Assembly (NCBI GenBank): GCA_037013495.1
Contig: CM072806.1
Coordinates: 24,700,001 to 24,764,000 of the forward strand
Length of the DNA stretch: 64,000 nucleotides
Direction: 5' to 3'
Source: Hippophae tibetana
Lineage: Eukaryota > Streptophyta > Magnoliopsida > Rosales > Elaeagnaceae
Shown here: one piece after another, positions 49,396 through 61,189 of the stretch
How the letters are laid out: the number at the start of each line of letters is the position of its first letter
Position numbering within the stretch: position 1 is the first letter of the stretch
Made by a program: the position numbers and the translations under genes
The notes under the pieces: generated by a model
Told to the model about the DNA's origin: nothing
The model's database searches: none
What the model saw: only the letters and a program-made list of their open reading frames with translations

Positions 49396-52340
49396 CTCTT
49401 TTAATTGGTATTAGAGTAGGTACACCCTTTTAGGCTTAAGTGCTCTAGTAGTGATTATGTTAACTCACTTTTTCATCCATACATATGGGTAGACCTCCAC
49501 TTTTTATTGGCTAAACTATGCCTATTAGAAATCATAAATAAGGGCATTTTTGTGGTCCTAAGGAGACTAAGTATGATTCCTTGTCGAGAATGGTTAGACG
49601 TATCCAACCAAAACCCTACCTCGTAACACTATGATTCCTAAGCCAATGATTGAGTAGACTAAAGATGAGAGTAAGGAATTTTAATGGAATAGCATGGGAA
49701 TCTATGTAATCATCAACCTATATTTCCAAATGAATATCTAAGAATATAGAGTTGTACTTCTTCAAAATAGGTGTGGGACTTGGAAAGCACTCATGAAGGT
49801 ACTTATATTGTATAAAGATCCAAAATTTTGAAGTTGAAGATTTTGAACTCTATATCATGCAAAAGGATAAAACTTTTGAAAATTTCTATGCATGTTTTTC
49901 AAATACATCTGTTCCTACAACTTAGCTAGACGTATTAGTGAGGAAAAACATATTGAGAAAGCCATTGCTAGCATATCTGATCATTTTCATGCCAAAGTTA
50001 CCGTTCTTGAGTCCATGTATGAGCCTGGTGAACTTACTATTAATGATTAGTTGATGACCTGTAAGTCTTCGAACTACATCACCTATTACCAAGACAAAGG
50101 TAATATGATTATGGGAAAGAAAAAAGGGCTTGGCTCTCAAGATATCAAATGATAATAGTTCAAACAAAGATGTTTTTTTCCATAGTTATTGCTAATGATG
50201 ACTTTGATCCTAATGAGGAGGAAATGAATTTGCTTGCCTAGAGATTTACTATTTTTTTAGAAATAAGAAACCCTCTTCTTTGGGTATTGGATAGAATAAT
50301 TCAAGTTCTAAAGGTTTGAAATCTGTAAATATTGATGATAATTCAAATGATGAACCTAAGAAAACAAACAAAGGGAACTTGAACAAGATTAGATGCTTCG
50401 AGTATGGAAACCTAGTCACATTGCTACCAATTGTTTTCAAAAACAAAATCACCTAAAAAAGTGAGTATTGAAAAATGAGGTTATTGTTTTAGGCAGTACT
50501 AGTAGTGATAATGAGGATGATACTAATTTTATAACCTTTATTGCCTATAGTAGTCTTGTTGATCCTCTGAATACTACCTCAGATGTTCTAGAGGAGATTG
50601 CCAAAGATGATGAAGTCAAAGATGAAAAAGATGAATTGTTTGATTCCTACAATGCTATACTATTAGAGTATATTCAGTTTGAAAAGGATAAGAAAAATAC
50701 TATGAAGAGCCTTGATGAAAAAGAATGCGAGATTAACGCGTTAAAGAAAACTCTAGAGGAAAGGAAGTCCTTTATTAATGGAAAACAACATGATCTCACA
50801 AGTAGGTGTGAGATAATTCAAAACAAATATGATGATTTGTTGGAAAAGTTTATTGGAAATCATGAGCAAGTAAAGAAACTTAAGGAACAATTGAAGGCTC
50901 CTACTTCAAGAAAAACTACACAACTATCTATTAGTCCTAATCCCTTTCCTTATTAGAGTGTTAAGATTGAAAAATTAAAGAATCAGATTATAGTTCTTGA
51001 GACTTTAAAGGAATATTTGGTTACTTACCGAAAAGCAAGTTGAAGTTGAACAACTAAATGAGAAAGTTGGGATTTTCCCACTCCACTATTCGTACTTGTT
51101 ATAATTGGGGAACTGTTGTCCACATTGTTAGGTAGTGTCCTAGATATATGAGGAGTACATCTTAGAGTCTTCCATCATGATTTTTTCTATTTCCTTTGTA
51201 TAGATGTAGCTACCATGGCTCATCTAAGCATGTTCATGCAGGTTACATTATGCACCTGAGGCACAAAGCAGAAAGAAATGCATGTTTCTTCCTCTATATC
51301 CTTTTGTATGCGCTTCACATCACATGCTCCTCATGTAGAGTCAAAGTATTAGGATTATACTTTCTACACTCTTGTCGTTCACACTCAATGTCTTATAGAT
51401 TTTATACTCACCTTTATGTCTTTTGTCATATGTGCATTGTCATTTATGAACTTACGTGTTTTGTTGGCACTCATGTTGTTTGTGTTGTTGTCCCTATCTA
51501 AGCAAATCTTGTGTTTCTATGTTAGAACCTTTTCCTTTCTAACATGCTAAGTGGTTTTATTAGCATTCCTTGTTTCTTCCTTCTCTTAGGGATGTTACGT
51601 ATTCTGTTCACTAGTTAGTTAGTTCATTCCTTTATCTTGCCTAGCGATGATGTGAGTTTTTCTATTTGTCTCATTTGAGGCACTTTCCTCTTCTTCTTAG
51701 GCATTGTTATGCTTTAATACCATCCTTGTCATCTCACTTGGTGGTTATTGTTTTTGTGTTTCATTAGATTGATAGTTTTCTCTTAGCTAAACTATTGCAT
51801 GCAAAATTTATTTTAGAGGGATCATGTTATTATATGATTTGCATGCATTTGACCTAAATTGAAGTGTGGATATTTTGACATGTGTATTCTTTGAGAGCAT
51901 GTATAGTTAAATTCTTCTTCTTCATCTTTTCTAAAATGCAATTTTTCCTTACACATGGCATAAATTTGTGAATTTGTACGGTTATTTTGAGAAGCTTGTG
52001 TGGATCTTCTGCTTTGATATTGTGCATATCTATAACAAGCTCTAGAATCCACTTTTAGTGTCTCTCGAGGAAAAATCCTAGGTGCAGCTTGGTTAGAAAG
52101 AAGATTTAGGTCATCCTTGAATCATTTGATCATTTCTTGCCACCATTGTTTTCTTATCCTTAGTTCCCCTTCTTTAAGCCATTACTTTATTCCTTCATTT
52201 CTTTGCACCTAAACATTGGCTTAGGTAAAATTTTCATTCCTACTTACTTTATATATCTTTTGTTGAGCTTTTATCTTTTAAGAATGTCCTTTTTACCCTC
52301 TTGGTTTCAATAAAAATAAAAAGAGAGGAAGGAGGTTGAA

Positions 52341-52631
52341 ATCGATCAAATCGATCATAACCACTACCCACATTCCACAAAATTATACACCACAAATAGG
52401 AACTAATAAAAAGACCTACGATTCCATAGAAAGACATCACGATCTCTTGTGAAAAAAAATTATTTACTGAGAGGGAAATAAAGATATCAAATTCCTCCCA
52501 AGATAACTGGAAGTTCCAACCAATAAAAATCCCAATGAACCTAAAAAAAGGATAAAAGCCCAGTAGAAATTACTTGTTTTTCGAGACCCTGTTATAAGTT
52601 CTATCCATATACAGTCTGATCGCCAACTCAT
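52341..52631 (-). pseudogene. ycf4: ycf4 fragment (photosystem I assembly factor), plastid-derived
   Basis: The start codon is at 52631-52629 and reads [20 protein letters not shown], then a membrane-segment-like [20 protein letters not shown] and, in another frame, [16 protein letters not shown] followed by [12 protein letters not shown]. These are Ycf4 N-terminal and second-transmembrane segments. About 97 of the usual ~184 codons are present; similarity stops at about 52341. An in-frame stop replaces a glutamine codon near 52450, and at least one frameshift lies between the two halves. In the plastid Ycf4 is a thylakoid protein that helps assemble photosystem I; this copy cannot function. 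Confidence 0.85.
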
Positions 52632-53024
52632 ACTATATTATAGATACTAGATCTAGTTGCATTTTATTGGAACTGAGGAATAACCCAAAAAAAATTGACT
52701 TTAATTTTGTTTTTCCGAAGTAAACCTCATCAACTAGCACCATTGTGACATGGACCTTTAAGAGTAATTCATCGATATAAACTCAAATACGAAGAATTAT
52801 TTCATGTGTTCTTATAGATATCCACACAGATATAGATACTTTACATTTCAGAAATTCTCCCAAATATTTATTTTCAACTAGCTAGAGTTCATATACCATG
52901 TTTATGCATACGAGCTTATACTTGTAAGAAGCCACATTTAAACCCTATTCCACAAAATATATATTTTTTGTATTATGATCCAAGTAAGTCTTAAAACAGT
53001 AGATAATATTTTGCCCCATCATAT

Positions 53025-53137
53025 CTAAATAATCTTGTTTTTTGAACATGAAGAGATAAAGAAACCATTGCAATTTCTGGAAATACTAAGCCCACTAAAG
53101 GCACAAAAATGGAGGGGAAGTTGTAGAAAGTTGTCAT
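53025..53137 (-). pseudogene. psaI: psaI (photosystem I subunit VIII), plastid-derived copy
   Basis: The start codon is at 53137-53135 and reads [20 protein letters not shown], close to plastid PsaI, continuing with the single membrane helix. One A is missing from an A-run before the last codons, so the length is 113 bp instead of 114 and the last residues are read out of frame. It lies about 390 bp upstream of ycf4 on the same strand, as in plastid genomes. PsaI normally sits in the stroma lamellae at the PSI trimer or LHCII interface; here it is a nuclear relic. Confidence 0.88.
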
Positions 53138-53499
53138 AGATAGAATGGGTACCTCTATTTAATATTTGTACCAATTATTTATTGTTAAATTAACATTTAA
53201 ATTTTTATATGTTATAAAGATTATAAAGATATCTTAGAATTCATATATAATAATACTATTATATCAAGGACACCTAAGTGAGTATATATATAATAGTTTT
53301 TATGCTAATACTAAATATATAGAAATAGATTAAATTCTACCTAGAATTCTTTGCCCGATTCTTTTTACAATTCAATCTTATGTTACCAAATAAAAACGAA
53401 TTCTTCCTATTTTTACTTTGATTCCTATAAACTTCATAACAACTTGGTCACCACAAAGAATAACAGAATTTATTTACTTTAAAAAATAAAATTAGAATT

Positions 53500-53667
53500 A
53501 TAAGTCTCTACTTGACTTGATTGAATTTTTATTCAAAGGAAAGAAAGCATGAAGCTGAAATAACTCACTGAAGAAAAGGTTGGTCATAAATTTGGAGAGT
53601 TTGCTTCTACACGGAAACATAGAATTTTGAGAACAAATAATGGAACGGGAAAAAAAGTAAAGTCTGA
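53500..53667 (+). pseudogene. rps19: 3' part of mitochondrial rps19
   Basis: The segment KVGHKFGEFASTRKHRI, followed by a basic RTNNGTGKK tail and a stop at 53665-53667, matches the C-terminus of plant mitochondrial ribosomal protein S19. Upstream, 53500-53570 is weakly similar and disturbed by a small duplication near ataactcactgaag. The 5' part of the gene is absent. The stop lies 6 bp before the rps3 start, the spacing expected for the mitochondrial rps19-rps3 gene pair. Confidence 0.75.
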
Positions 53668-53673
53668 GCACAT

Positions 53674-53747
53674 ATGGCACGAAAAGGAAATCCTATATCT
53701 GTAAGAATGGATCTGAATCGTAGTTCAGATTCAAGTCGGTTCAGTGA
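53674..53747 (+). pseudogene. rps3: mitochondrial rps3, exon 1 and start of its intron
   Basis: The 74 bp read MARKGNPISVRMDLNRSSDS then SRFS, the conserved N-terminus of plant mitochondrial ribosomal protein S3, whose first exon is about 74 bp and is followed by a group II intron. The sequence continues into intron-like DNA to about 53850, including a 25-bp tandem repeat (53792-53816, 53817-53841, partial third copy). Exon 2 is not present. Confidence 0.82.
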
Positions 53748-53880
53748 GGGTGACCACGAAAGTCACTGAATGGGTCAATCTTTTCCTTCAGTTTGTCCTT
53801 CAATTTTGTCCTTCAGTTTGTCCTTCAATTTTGTCCTTCAGTTTGTCCTTTTATATATGTATATATATGTAAAAAAGGAA

Positions 53881-54461
53881 AGATGGAGAAAAGAAAAAGA
53901 AAAATGAAATGTTAAAGTTTGTTTGTGTCCAAAACAAAAGAAAATAGGAAAGAAAAGAAAGGAAAGTCAATTGTTGATATGCATGAAAAAAAATGGTGCA
54001 TAAATTTATGAATTTTGTGTATTGCTCTCACAACTTCATTGGTTGAAGTTTGAGAAGTAAAAAGAAAAGAAACCATGTTTGAGGGTATAATGTCATTTAT
54101 ACGATCTTATTTGTTTAATTGGATCGACAAAGTATGTTTAAGTCTAAATGTCTTATCTCCCCTACCTATACCTTAGCCTATCTTTACAAACTTTGAAAGA
54201 CCTATTGATTTCTTCTAGGTTGGCACTTACTTTAGTGGAGAGAGAAAGATTAGTTATGGACTTATAAAGCTTGGTTCAACTTGAGTCTATATTTTATTTT
54301 TCTTGGTTTACATAAGCATATCTTGATGGCATATAGAGTAAACAAATTTTGCATATTACATAATATGTATGGCATCAAATATTTAGTCATATCCTTACTT
54401 GAATGCATTATGGATTGATGGACATGTGAATTTTTACGTTGATTGTATTGGCCCTTCTTTA
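53881..54461. other. Retroelement-like noncoding DNA between the organelle piece and the solo LTR
   Basis: Purine-rich tract, then sequence with ctttgaaagacctattgat and similar blocks that look like noncoding parts of a plant LTR element. I could not assign it to a lineage. Confidence 0.35.
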
Positions 54462-56413
54462 AGGACTGATGAGTGCTCAAAAAGCACTAAAATAACCATG
54501 ATATTATGCACATTAATTGATTAAAAATATATATATTTATATGTTTTATAATATTTTTATATAAATTTGTCTTTTTTGGAATCACGGGTATTTTTATTGT
54601 TTTTCAGGTATTTTGGCTTAAAAACGTAACTTAAAGACTCAAAGAGGAATACTTGAAGCAATACATCACAAATATATTAATAAATGGGGAAAGGAAAACA
54701 AATATGCAAAAATTGGACAAAATGGGTCAAAAAGGTCAAAAATATCAAAAAGGAGAAAAACGCGCCGCCTTGCCGCCTTGCCGCCCAGCCGCCGCGCCCA
54801 ATCCCGCGCCAAGCTGCGGGGGCACTGTTCATCCGCGCGCACCGACGCCCGTTTGGCCCGTTTTTCACGTGCAGCCACCCCCATGATGTCATGCTGACGT
54901 CATCAATGACCTCAGCATTTCCATTACGCGTTTTTACATTTTTTTAACATTTTTTTACTCATTTTTTCTCTCCATCCTCACCTATAAATACCCCCCTTCC
55001 CTTCACTTCAAAACACACCTAAAAACACCTCCAAATACATTTTTTTCTCTCTTTTCTTAGATTTTTAGGATTCTTTAGTTTTTCTTAGTTTTTCTTATGT
55101 TTTCTTAGTTTTTAGCTTTTCTTAGTTAATTTCTCTTAGTTTTAGAGTTCTTCCCTTTTTTTGGGAAGAACTAGTTATGTTTATGTAATTTTTTAGCTTT
55201 TTGATTCAATAAATGGGAGTGCAAATTCCGCTTGGAGTTTTTCCAGCAACGGGAATAGCGTCGAAGTTCTGTAAGGATTTTATTTTCTTTACAGTTATTT
55301 TTATGCTTTATTCTTACATGTTATATTTAATTTGTCTGTGGTTAAATTTAACTGAGCTGGCTATTTAGTAAACATGATGTAATAATAACGTTGTTATGCT
55401 TGCGAAATATTAAAAAGGTAAAAATCTCTAAAATGAATTGATTTTATTTTTATTCATGATTTTATATTAAGAATGTTAGAGAGAAATATATTATTTTTCA
55501 TTACAAACTTAAACCTGAAAATTAGATTTTAAGGTTTAGTTATCCGGTCTGATTTAGAGTAGTGCTCTTTTATTTGATGGTACAATCGCCCGGTAGTTAG
55601 AGTGAAGCTCTATTTCAAAAGTTTTTATAAGAATTATTATCTGAAAATGTATTGACAACATGTTTTCGGTAGTGGTTTTAAAACTTGAAAGTTAGTACTC
55701 GGATAACTAAATTCTTGGGTTTAATTTGGACACCTTGAATAAAGTTTAAACTGTCTAACCCCACCAAAGGTGGCATTTAAATGGTTCATTTTCAATCTCT
55801 TAGAAAAAAAAATTAATTTAATTAAGCATATTAGTTATCAACCCCACCCATAGGTGTTAATTGATTTGTTTAGTTAACAAAGAATATCTAACCCCACCAA
55901 AGGTGGTATTCATACAAAAAAGGGAGAATCAATAAATATCAATTCATATCTTTAATAACCTAGATAATATGAGCAAGCATAATTAACTTAGTTATTATAT
56001 CCATAAATACTCCGCCATTATAAATGATAACATTTGCATGAATGTTTATTGAATCTATGTTTAATTTTATGTAATTAGATTAAAAACACAAAACCCCAAA
56101 ATATCGTGACAGGATGTTTAGGATTTAATTTCGTTTTTAGAAGTTTGAATAATAAATTAAAAACCACACACATTCCTTCCTTAGATCGACCTTGGGAGTA
56201 TACTTATCATTTTCTACGAAATGATTCGTGCACTTGCGAGAGTTTTATAAATATTAAAACCAAAGTATTGGCAAGAATCGGCGATGTCGGTTTTCGCTCA
56301 TCAAGTTTTTGGCGCCGTTGCCGGGGATTTGGTCATCAAGTTTTTGGCGCCGTTGCCGGGGATTTGGTCATCAAGTTTTTGGCACCGTTGCCGGGGATTT
56401 GGTCATCAAGGAC
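54462..56413 (+). mobile_element. Athila-like gypsy solo LTR with primer-site array, target duplication AGGAC
   Basis: The insertion is 54467-56408 and is flanked by AGGAC at 54462-54466 and 56409-56413. Its LTR body, 54467-56303, starts TGATGAG and ends CTCATCA, perfect inverted termini. It carries a TATA-like box (cacctataaatacccc, about 54979-54994) and a GC-rich patch near 54760-54900. The LTR is followed by three tandem 35-bp units, each with a primer site TGGCGCCGTTGCCGGGGA (the third has one change), complementary to a tRNA-Asp 3' end. Length and primer type fit the Athila/Tat side of Ty3/gypsy. The exact duplication and intact termini indicate a fairly recent insertion. It has no internal coding region. 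Confidence 0.88.
56304..56408 (+). repeat. Three tandem 35-bp units, each a primer binding site plus leader
   Basis: Units are 56304-56338, 56339-56373 and 56374-56408, with only one base difference seen. Each contains the 18-base tRNA-Asp-type primer site and ends ggtcatca, echoing the LTR end gctcatca. The target duplication starts immediately after the third unit. Confidence 0.92.
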
Positions 56414-57640
56414 CTATACTTTATTAAACATGCTTTGTTTACTTCCTTCTTTTTGTTTTTCTTGTTGTTTATTGTGTGTATATGCTTCTGTATTGGGGGA
56501 GTTTTTGCAAGTAGAATGTATAACATATTTATTGTATCACATGCATACATATAGGGGAAAGGTGTGAGTCTTGTGTATGCAATTAAGGGAAGTACTGTGT
56601 TTATTTTACTTCCTGTTACTTGTCCTATTTCTGAGTTATTATTACTATCTTGTTCATGTGATGCTTTATTCTCATTGTCATCACTTTATATGAGTTATGC
56701 ATAATATGAATGTTAGTATGACATGTTGCATACACTGTATGCAATCTCTTTCTTCACATGTCATCTTTTGTTTCCCTATTGTAGTGAGTTATTGCATGCT
56801 TCTCTTATGTCTTTCTTTGCCTAGTATGTGTTGTTGGAATGCAAGACATATGCTTTGGTAAATTGAGATGCCTTTCGTATGATCTTCTCTTGGGTTTTCT
56901 ATGTATTTAGTTTGCTGATTATTGTATGCTTTTACTTTTCATTTATCTCGGTGTTATCTTTTTTCTTTTTCACATGACTACTTGTGGTACTTCTTAGAGT
57001 GTTTTCTTTAATATTATATGTAGTATTGCATTAGTATTAGGATTATAATATATTTTTATGTATTATTTTCCCCATATAGAGGTGTACCTTTGACTTTTAG
57101 TGTCAAAAAAAGGGAGAAGTTTCTATGCACAATCATATGTTTGTTTCCATATTGTGTGTTGCATGGGTTGTGAGTGTAGGATTTCACTACATATTATTGT
57201 CTGACTTCATGCAAAACTACTTGCATGCATTCATAGGAAGTTTTGCATGAAGTCAGCAAGAGTTATGCATGTTTACTTGTGTTTGTGCCTATCATTATGA
57301 ACCTGTGTAAGGGTAACACGATAGCATGTGGGTTGAATACACACTATTGTTAAATGATACGTTTATAAGGTATGTGTGTGCAGGTTACATGCGTACAATG
57401 AAGTCTTCGTGCTCTTACTATGTTGTGTGCAGTGGTGCTAAGACGCTCATGTTTCAGATTGACAAAGATTGGATGAGTTAATTCATGAAGTTGGATGGAT
57501 CACACAAGATGGATACACTTGGAGTAGGTATGTCTTTTTGGTTTTGGTGTGTGTCATTGTGTTGTTCATAGGAACAAACAACTTTAGGACATCTTCATGA
57601 TCATCTCATGTTTGATGAGTTACTGTATTTAGTTATGCAG

Positions 57641-58660
57641 TGTTTTGACATGGAAAGCCAAATGGTGAAATTGTAAGTCATGTTATACTTATGTCTATAT
57701 GTTGGCTTCCCATGTACAAAACATTTTTCTATTTTTTTACTTAGTGTATTTGTATTCCTCTGTGTAAGTTTGGTTACTGTGGAGCAGTAATTCACACACT
57801 CACATAGTTAGGAATACTTTGTATGTAAGCATATTTGCACACAAAATGGGATTGGTTTTCATAATTTGCATGCTAGTTTGAGAGTTTTTGGTTTTAGATG
57901 AGTGAGTGTGTGAGCGAGCCAACATTTTTTCTTGTGATTTTTGGCGTGTTTCCATTGCAGGTATTTATGGATAGTACTCGGCATTTTTGGAAAAAAAATG
58001 TAACTTTTTAGCACCTCACCAATGAGCTCACTAAAAATCTTGCAAACACTATCGCCAATACCCCTAGCATGGTATACATTATGAACTCTATAAATACCCC
58101 ACTCATTTATCTTCTCTTTACACATTGTTTAAGAGCCCAAACTCTGCCAAAATTCACAATTAGATTTATATATGTTTTTGAAATTATTTTGGAGAGCTTA
58201 GATTTAAGAGTGAGTCATTTTGTGGTTAGTTATCAATCATTATCTGTGTGAGTATGTGATTTGACTATGTGTCTTATGTACGCTGTTTAATAGTTATAGT
58301 GAACTGTGTGTCCCATGAGGTTGTGAGTCGATACACTTCCAGTTATTGATTATGGGTTACCAATCACAATGCAATGAGTGGTGTTGGCTATAAAGGATAG
58401 TCATGTTCGAGTATTGAACCAAACAATTGTAAAAGCAACAAGTGAAGAGCAGCAGTAGGTCGTTTGGAAGGAAGTTTTGGATGATAGAGGTAATAGTGGT
58501 TTTACTACCTATTAGTGTTGTAATGTTTTTTTATTGTTTTTTGAATTATTTATTGCCGAGTTGTAGCCTTAAACAACCCAAGGATGTTACCATATAGATA
58601 CAATTTATATATGAGTTTATCTCATTATACCAATTTGTATACATGATCTGATATTTTATT
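57641..58660 (+). repeat. 3' LTR of the SIRE-like element
   Basis: Matches 48139-49157 in order, including gtaactttttagcacct and ctataaatacccc blocks and an aaactctgccaaaattcaca-like block. Outer limits are not resolved. Confidence 0.65.
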
Positions 58661-60450
58661 CTAATGTCTTTGGTAGGGTCTCTTAGTTTTATGTTAGCAA
58701 TCATTTTGAATTTATTTACTTTTGGATCTAAAGGGTTTTTGAGTTTTCTATTTTTAATAATTTTCTGATACCTATTAAGGCTTTGTCTTCCTAGATTTTA
58801 TTAAGAAAATAGTTATATTTCTCTTCTGTATCTAATAAAATGTTTTCTATATAAGGTTTTTGTTTTTATTTTGTATCTATTTCATCATGTTTTTGCCTTT
58901 TATGTTGTTGCATAAAAGTTGGATTTGATACATTCAAATAATGGATTCATCCTTTCTCATTGCAGATACAATATCTACATTTCTTTTTTCCTAATGGTTA
59001 ATAATTTTTTTTATGATCGCATATATCTTTTTTCCGTAACATATATTTTTCTTTAAGGTCTCTTATATTTTTGAATGTTTTGTTTTCTAAATTTATATCT
59101 TTTAAATGTTTTTATTATTTTTCATACTTTTGTTTGTACAATTTTATGTTACATCTATATTTTTCTGGCATATTAAATTCCCTTATATCACAATAGATTT
59201 TATTATTTCTTCTTATTTGTTTATATTCTTGTCTTTCTTGACATTTAATGATTATCCAATTTTTAAGAGTTCTTATTTTTTCTCTTAGGTGTCTGATATA
59301 GTTTTCTTATTTCTTTTAATCCATGATTATGTTATAGTTTTATGTAATATTCTAGGTCATTTATGAAAAACATATTTCCTTATAATTTTCTTAGATAGAG
59401 GATGGTAACTTGTGATAATACATTTTATATTCACAAGAAATGAATATATATGACATATGTCTCATATTTTTATATTTGTTAAATACCATTTGGTTTCCTC
59501 AATTTCAATTTTACTGGATTCAATGATATGTCTACTTCTATCTTCTCCAATAAATTCATTGTATATTTCATTTACTATAGTATCTAAGTACTCTCTACCT
59601 TTGGGAGCCTTCCCTTGCATTTGTAAATGTTGTCATTCTATTAAATTTGTAAACCAAATTTTCACAATTCTAGTTATTTTGTGGGTAACTAAGTCTCTTC
59701 AAGTTTAAGGATTTGATTGTATGATTGTAGAAGTTTGTATGATTACATTCATACCACTAGACCATTCATCTAAATCTTTTTCTTGTCTTTTATACAATCT
59801 AAGTCTAAAATATCAAATATATAATTTTCATGAAATTTGAATTTTGGTGGGATACTACCTCTAGTTTTCTATTATAATTATTCCTCCATTTTTGGTTGTT
59901 TTCTTATATAAGGAAGGTTAGGTTCTTCTACCATTTGCCTATTTCTTTTTTCTTCAAGTAGGTTAAATGTTCCTTTTTGATGAGAAACTAGTAATAAAAT
60001 AAGTTTCATATGATTTTTTGGATAATAATTTCTAGCTCTGAATCAATTTTGCGGACTATTATCATATCATTTTCCTTTTTATATGTACAATTTTTTTTTA
60101 ATATAATATCTTGTTAGTTTTTGATTTATTAGGGTTAACAGGCTAATTAATTTTTTTTATTTTTGAACATTATTGGGATAATAATGATATCATTTTCTTT
60201 TAATATTATATCATGAACTAATGTATTTATTATTTTTAATTTCTTGCTTTAAATATGTCGCATCTCTTTCTCTATTAGAGGGTTCTCTTTATAGATTTAT
60301 AAACGTAAACCTTAATATATTACTTTTTCTTTTTTTTTTATTAAAGGTTTTTCTTTAACATTTAAATTTCATTATTTTGTTAATATTTTTGGTTTTATAA
60401 TTTGTCTAATTTTTTAATTTTTTTTATTTATTTTTATGAATTTATTTTGT
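58661..60450 (-). mobile_element. Endogenous pararetrovirus fossil, capsid-like part
   Basis: Minus-strand segments resemble the coat-protein region of plant pararetroviruses: a block near 59770-59890 and a zinc-knuckle-like C-C-G-type stretch (KKKCRYCICNEKG, about 58940-58985). The order relative to 45790-48138, capsid upstream of reverse transcriptase on the same strand, is as in caulimovirid polyproteins, so both are probably one copy separated by the SIRE-like element. It is broken in many places. The region towards 60450 may include more of it but has no recognisable motif. Confidence 0.55.
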
Positions 60451-61189
60451 CAATTTATTGAACTATTATAAATATTTGTTAATAAATATCTTATTATATA
60501 CTGCACTTAAAATATCGATTCTAATATTTATTGAACCTATTTGAACCAACCTATCTCCACAAAAATATTTATAGATTCAGTTTGATCTTAGATTTAGGTT
60601 GGTTGGTCGGTTGATTTTTGAAAAAGAAAATACGCACCCCCAAGTATTTATCTATTTGGAGGATTTTTTTTGCAACTTATTATCTCAAAATATCAAAATA
60701 GCACATCACTATCATCCAAACCAACTAACATGGTCATTGTATTCTTGTATTATAATTAAAAAAATGTTATATAAATTTTTATACATTTACTCTTATAAAT
60801 AATTTCTAAATTTTTAAATTATTTTGATATCACTTTATGCTTAATGATTTTCAAGAAAAAATAATATAAATGCCCTACAAGTTGTTTGATACACTTTCTG
60901 TTTTCTATTTAAAAAAAAAACTTAAAAAATTGAATATTTTTTGGTTAATTTATAGATTTTAAGTTTTTATTCATTTTTTTTCAATATGTATACATATAAA
61001 AGGTATAAGACTTTATTTAATCTATGGACAAAATGTTTCCTAAAAATGAAAAAAAAACAAAATTTAGAAATCTCATTCAAATGTATTATTTTTAAAGATT
61101 TATGAATCATTCAATATTTTAATGATGATTTTTCCTTTTCTCTTTTTTTCTTCCCCAATTAGACACAATTTTTAATTTATAGTGCTGTA
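60451..61189. other. AT-rich intergenic DNA
   Basis: No gene or clear repeat is supported. It may contain the rest of the CACTA element to its right. Confidence 0.4.

Larger units (their letters stand above)
52341..53850. other. Organelle-derived insertion: plastid psaI-ycf4 joined to mitochondrial rps19-rps3
   Basis: The left part (52341 to about 53490) matches plastid DNA with psaI followed by ycf4 on the minus strand, the normal plastid order. The right part (about 53500-53850) matches the plant mitochondrial rps19-rps3 junction on the plus strand. The flanks (52060-52340 and 53860-54460) look like retroelement DNA, so the piece is a transfer into the nucleus. Whether it came as one molecule is unknown. 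One route is a plastid segment already resident in the mitochondrial genome; another is ligation of two organelle fragments. Genes are decayed but well recognisable. Confidence 0.8.
48139..58660 (+). mobile_element. SIRE-like Ty1/copia LTR element (fossil), host of further insertions
   Basis: Long direct repeats at about 48139-49395 and 57641-58660 match in order, sharing cttagtgta.ttgt, ttcctctgtgtaag.ttggttactg and cagtaattcaca blocks, with moderate divergence. Repeat homology may begin earlier on the right, near 57119. A tRNA-iMet-like primer site (ttggtattagagtagg, about 49404-49419) follows the left repeat. A gag-like region (about 49650-51150) has two zinc-knuckle-like segments (near 50393 and 51090) separated by a coiled-coil-like acidic stretch (50468-50956). 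A purine-rich tract at about 57104-57118 precedes the right repeat. The left LTR carries ctataaatacccc near 48597. I do not see the pol domains. Large LTRs plus a long gag with coiled coil suggest the SIRE/Maximus lineage. Broken. It contains an organelle-DNA insertion and a solo LTR. Confidence 0.65.

Noticed and set aside
52341-53850. Reading the window as an organelle genome
   Set aside because: The organelle genes are fragments with disruptions, from two different organelles, and are surrounded by nuclear retroelements and intron-containing nuclear genes.
54653-54947. Proline/arginine-rich frames in the GC-rich part of the solo LTR
   Set aside because: Overlapping frames on both strands in a short GC-rich patch of an LTR, with no domain and no start context; not genes.
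56106-56567. 153-codon frame across the primer-site array
   Set aside because: Its repeated amino-acid block is just the three 35-bp primer-site units read as protein, and it crosses the LTR edge.
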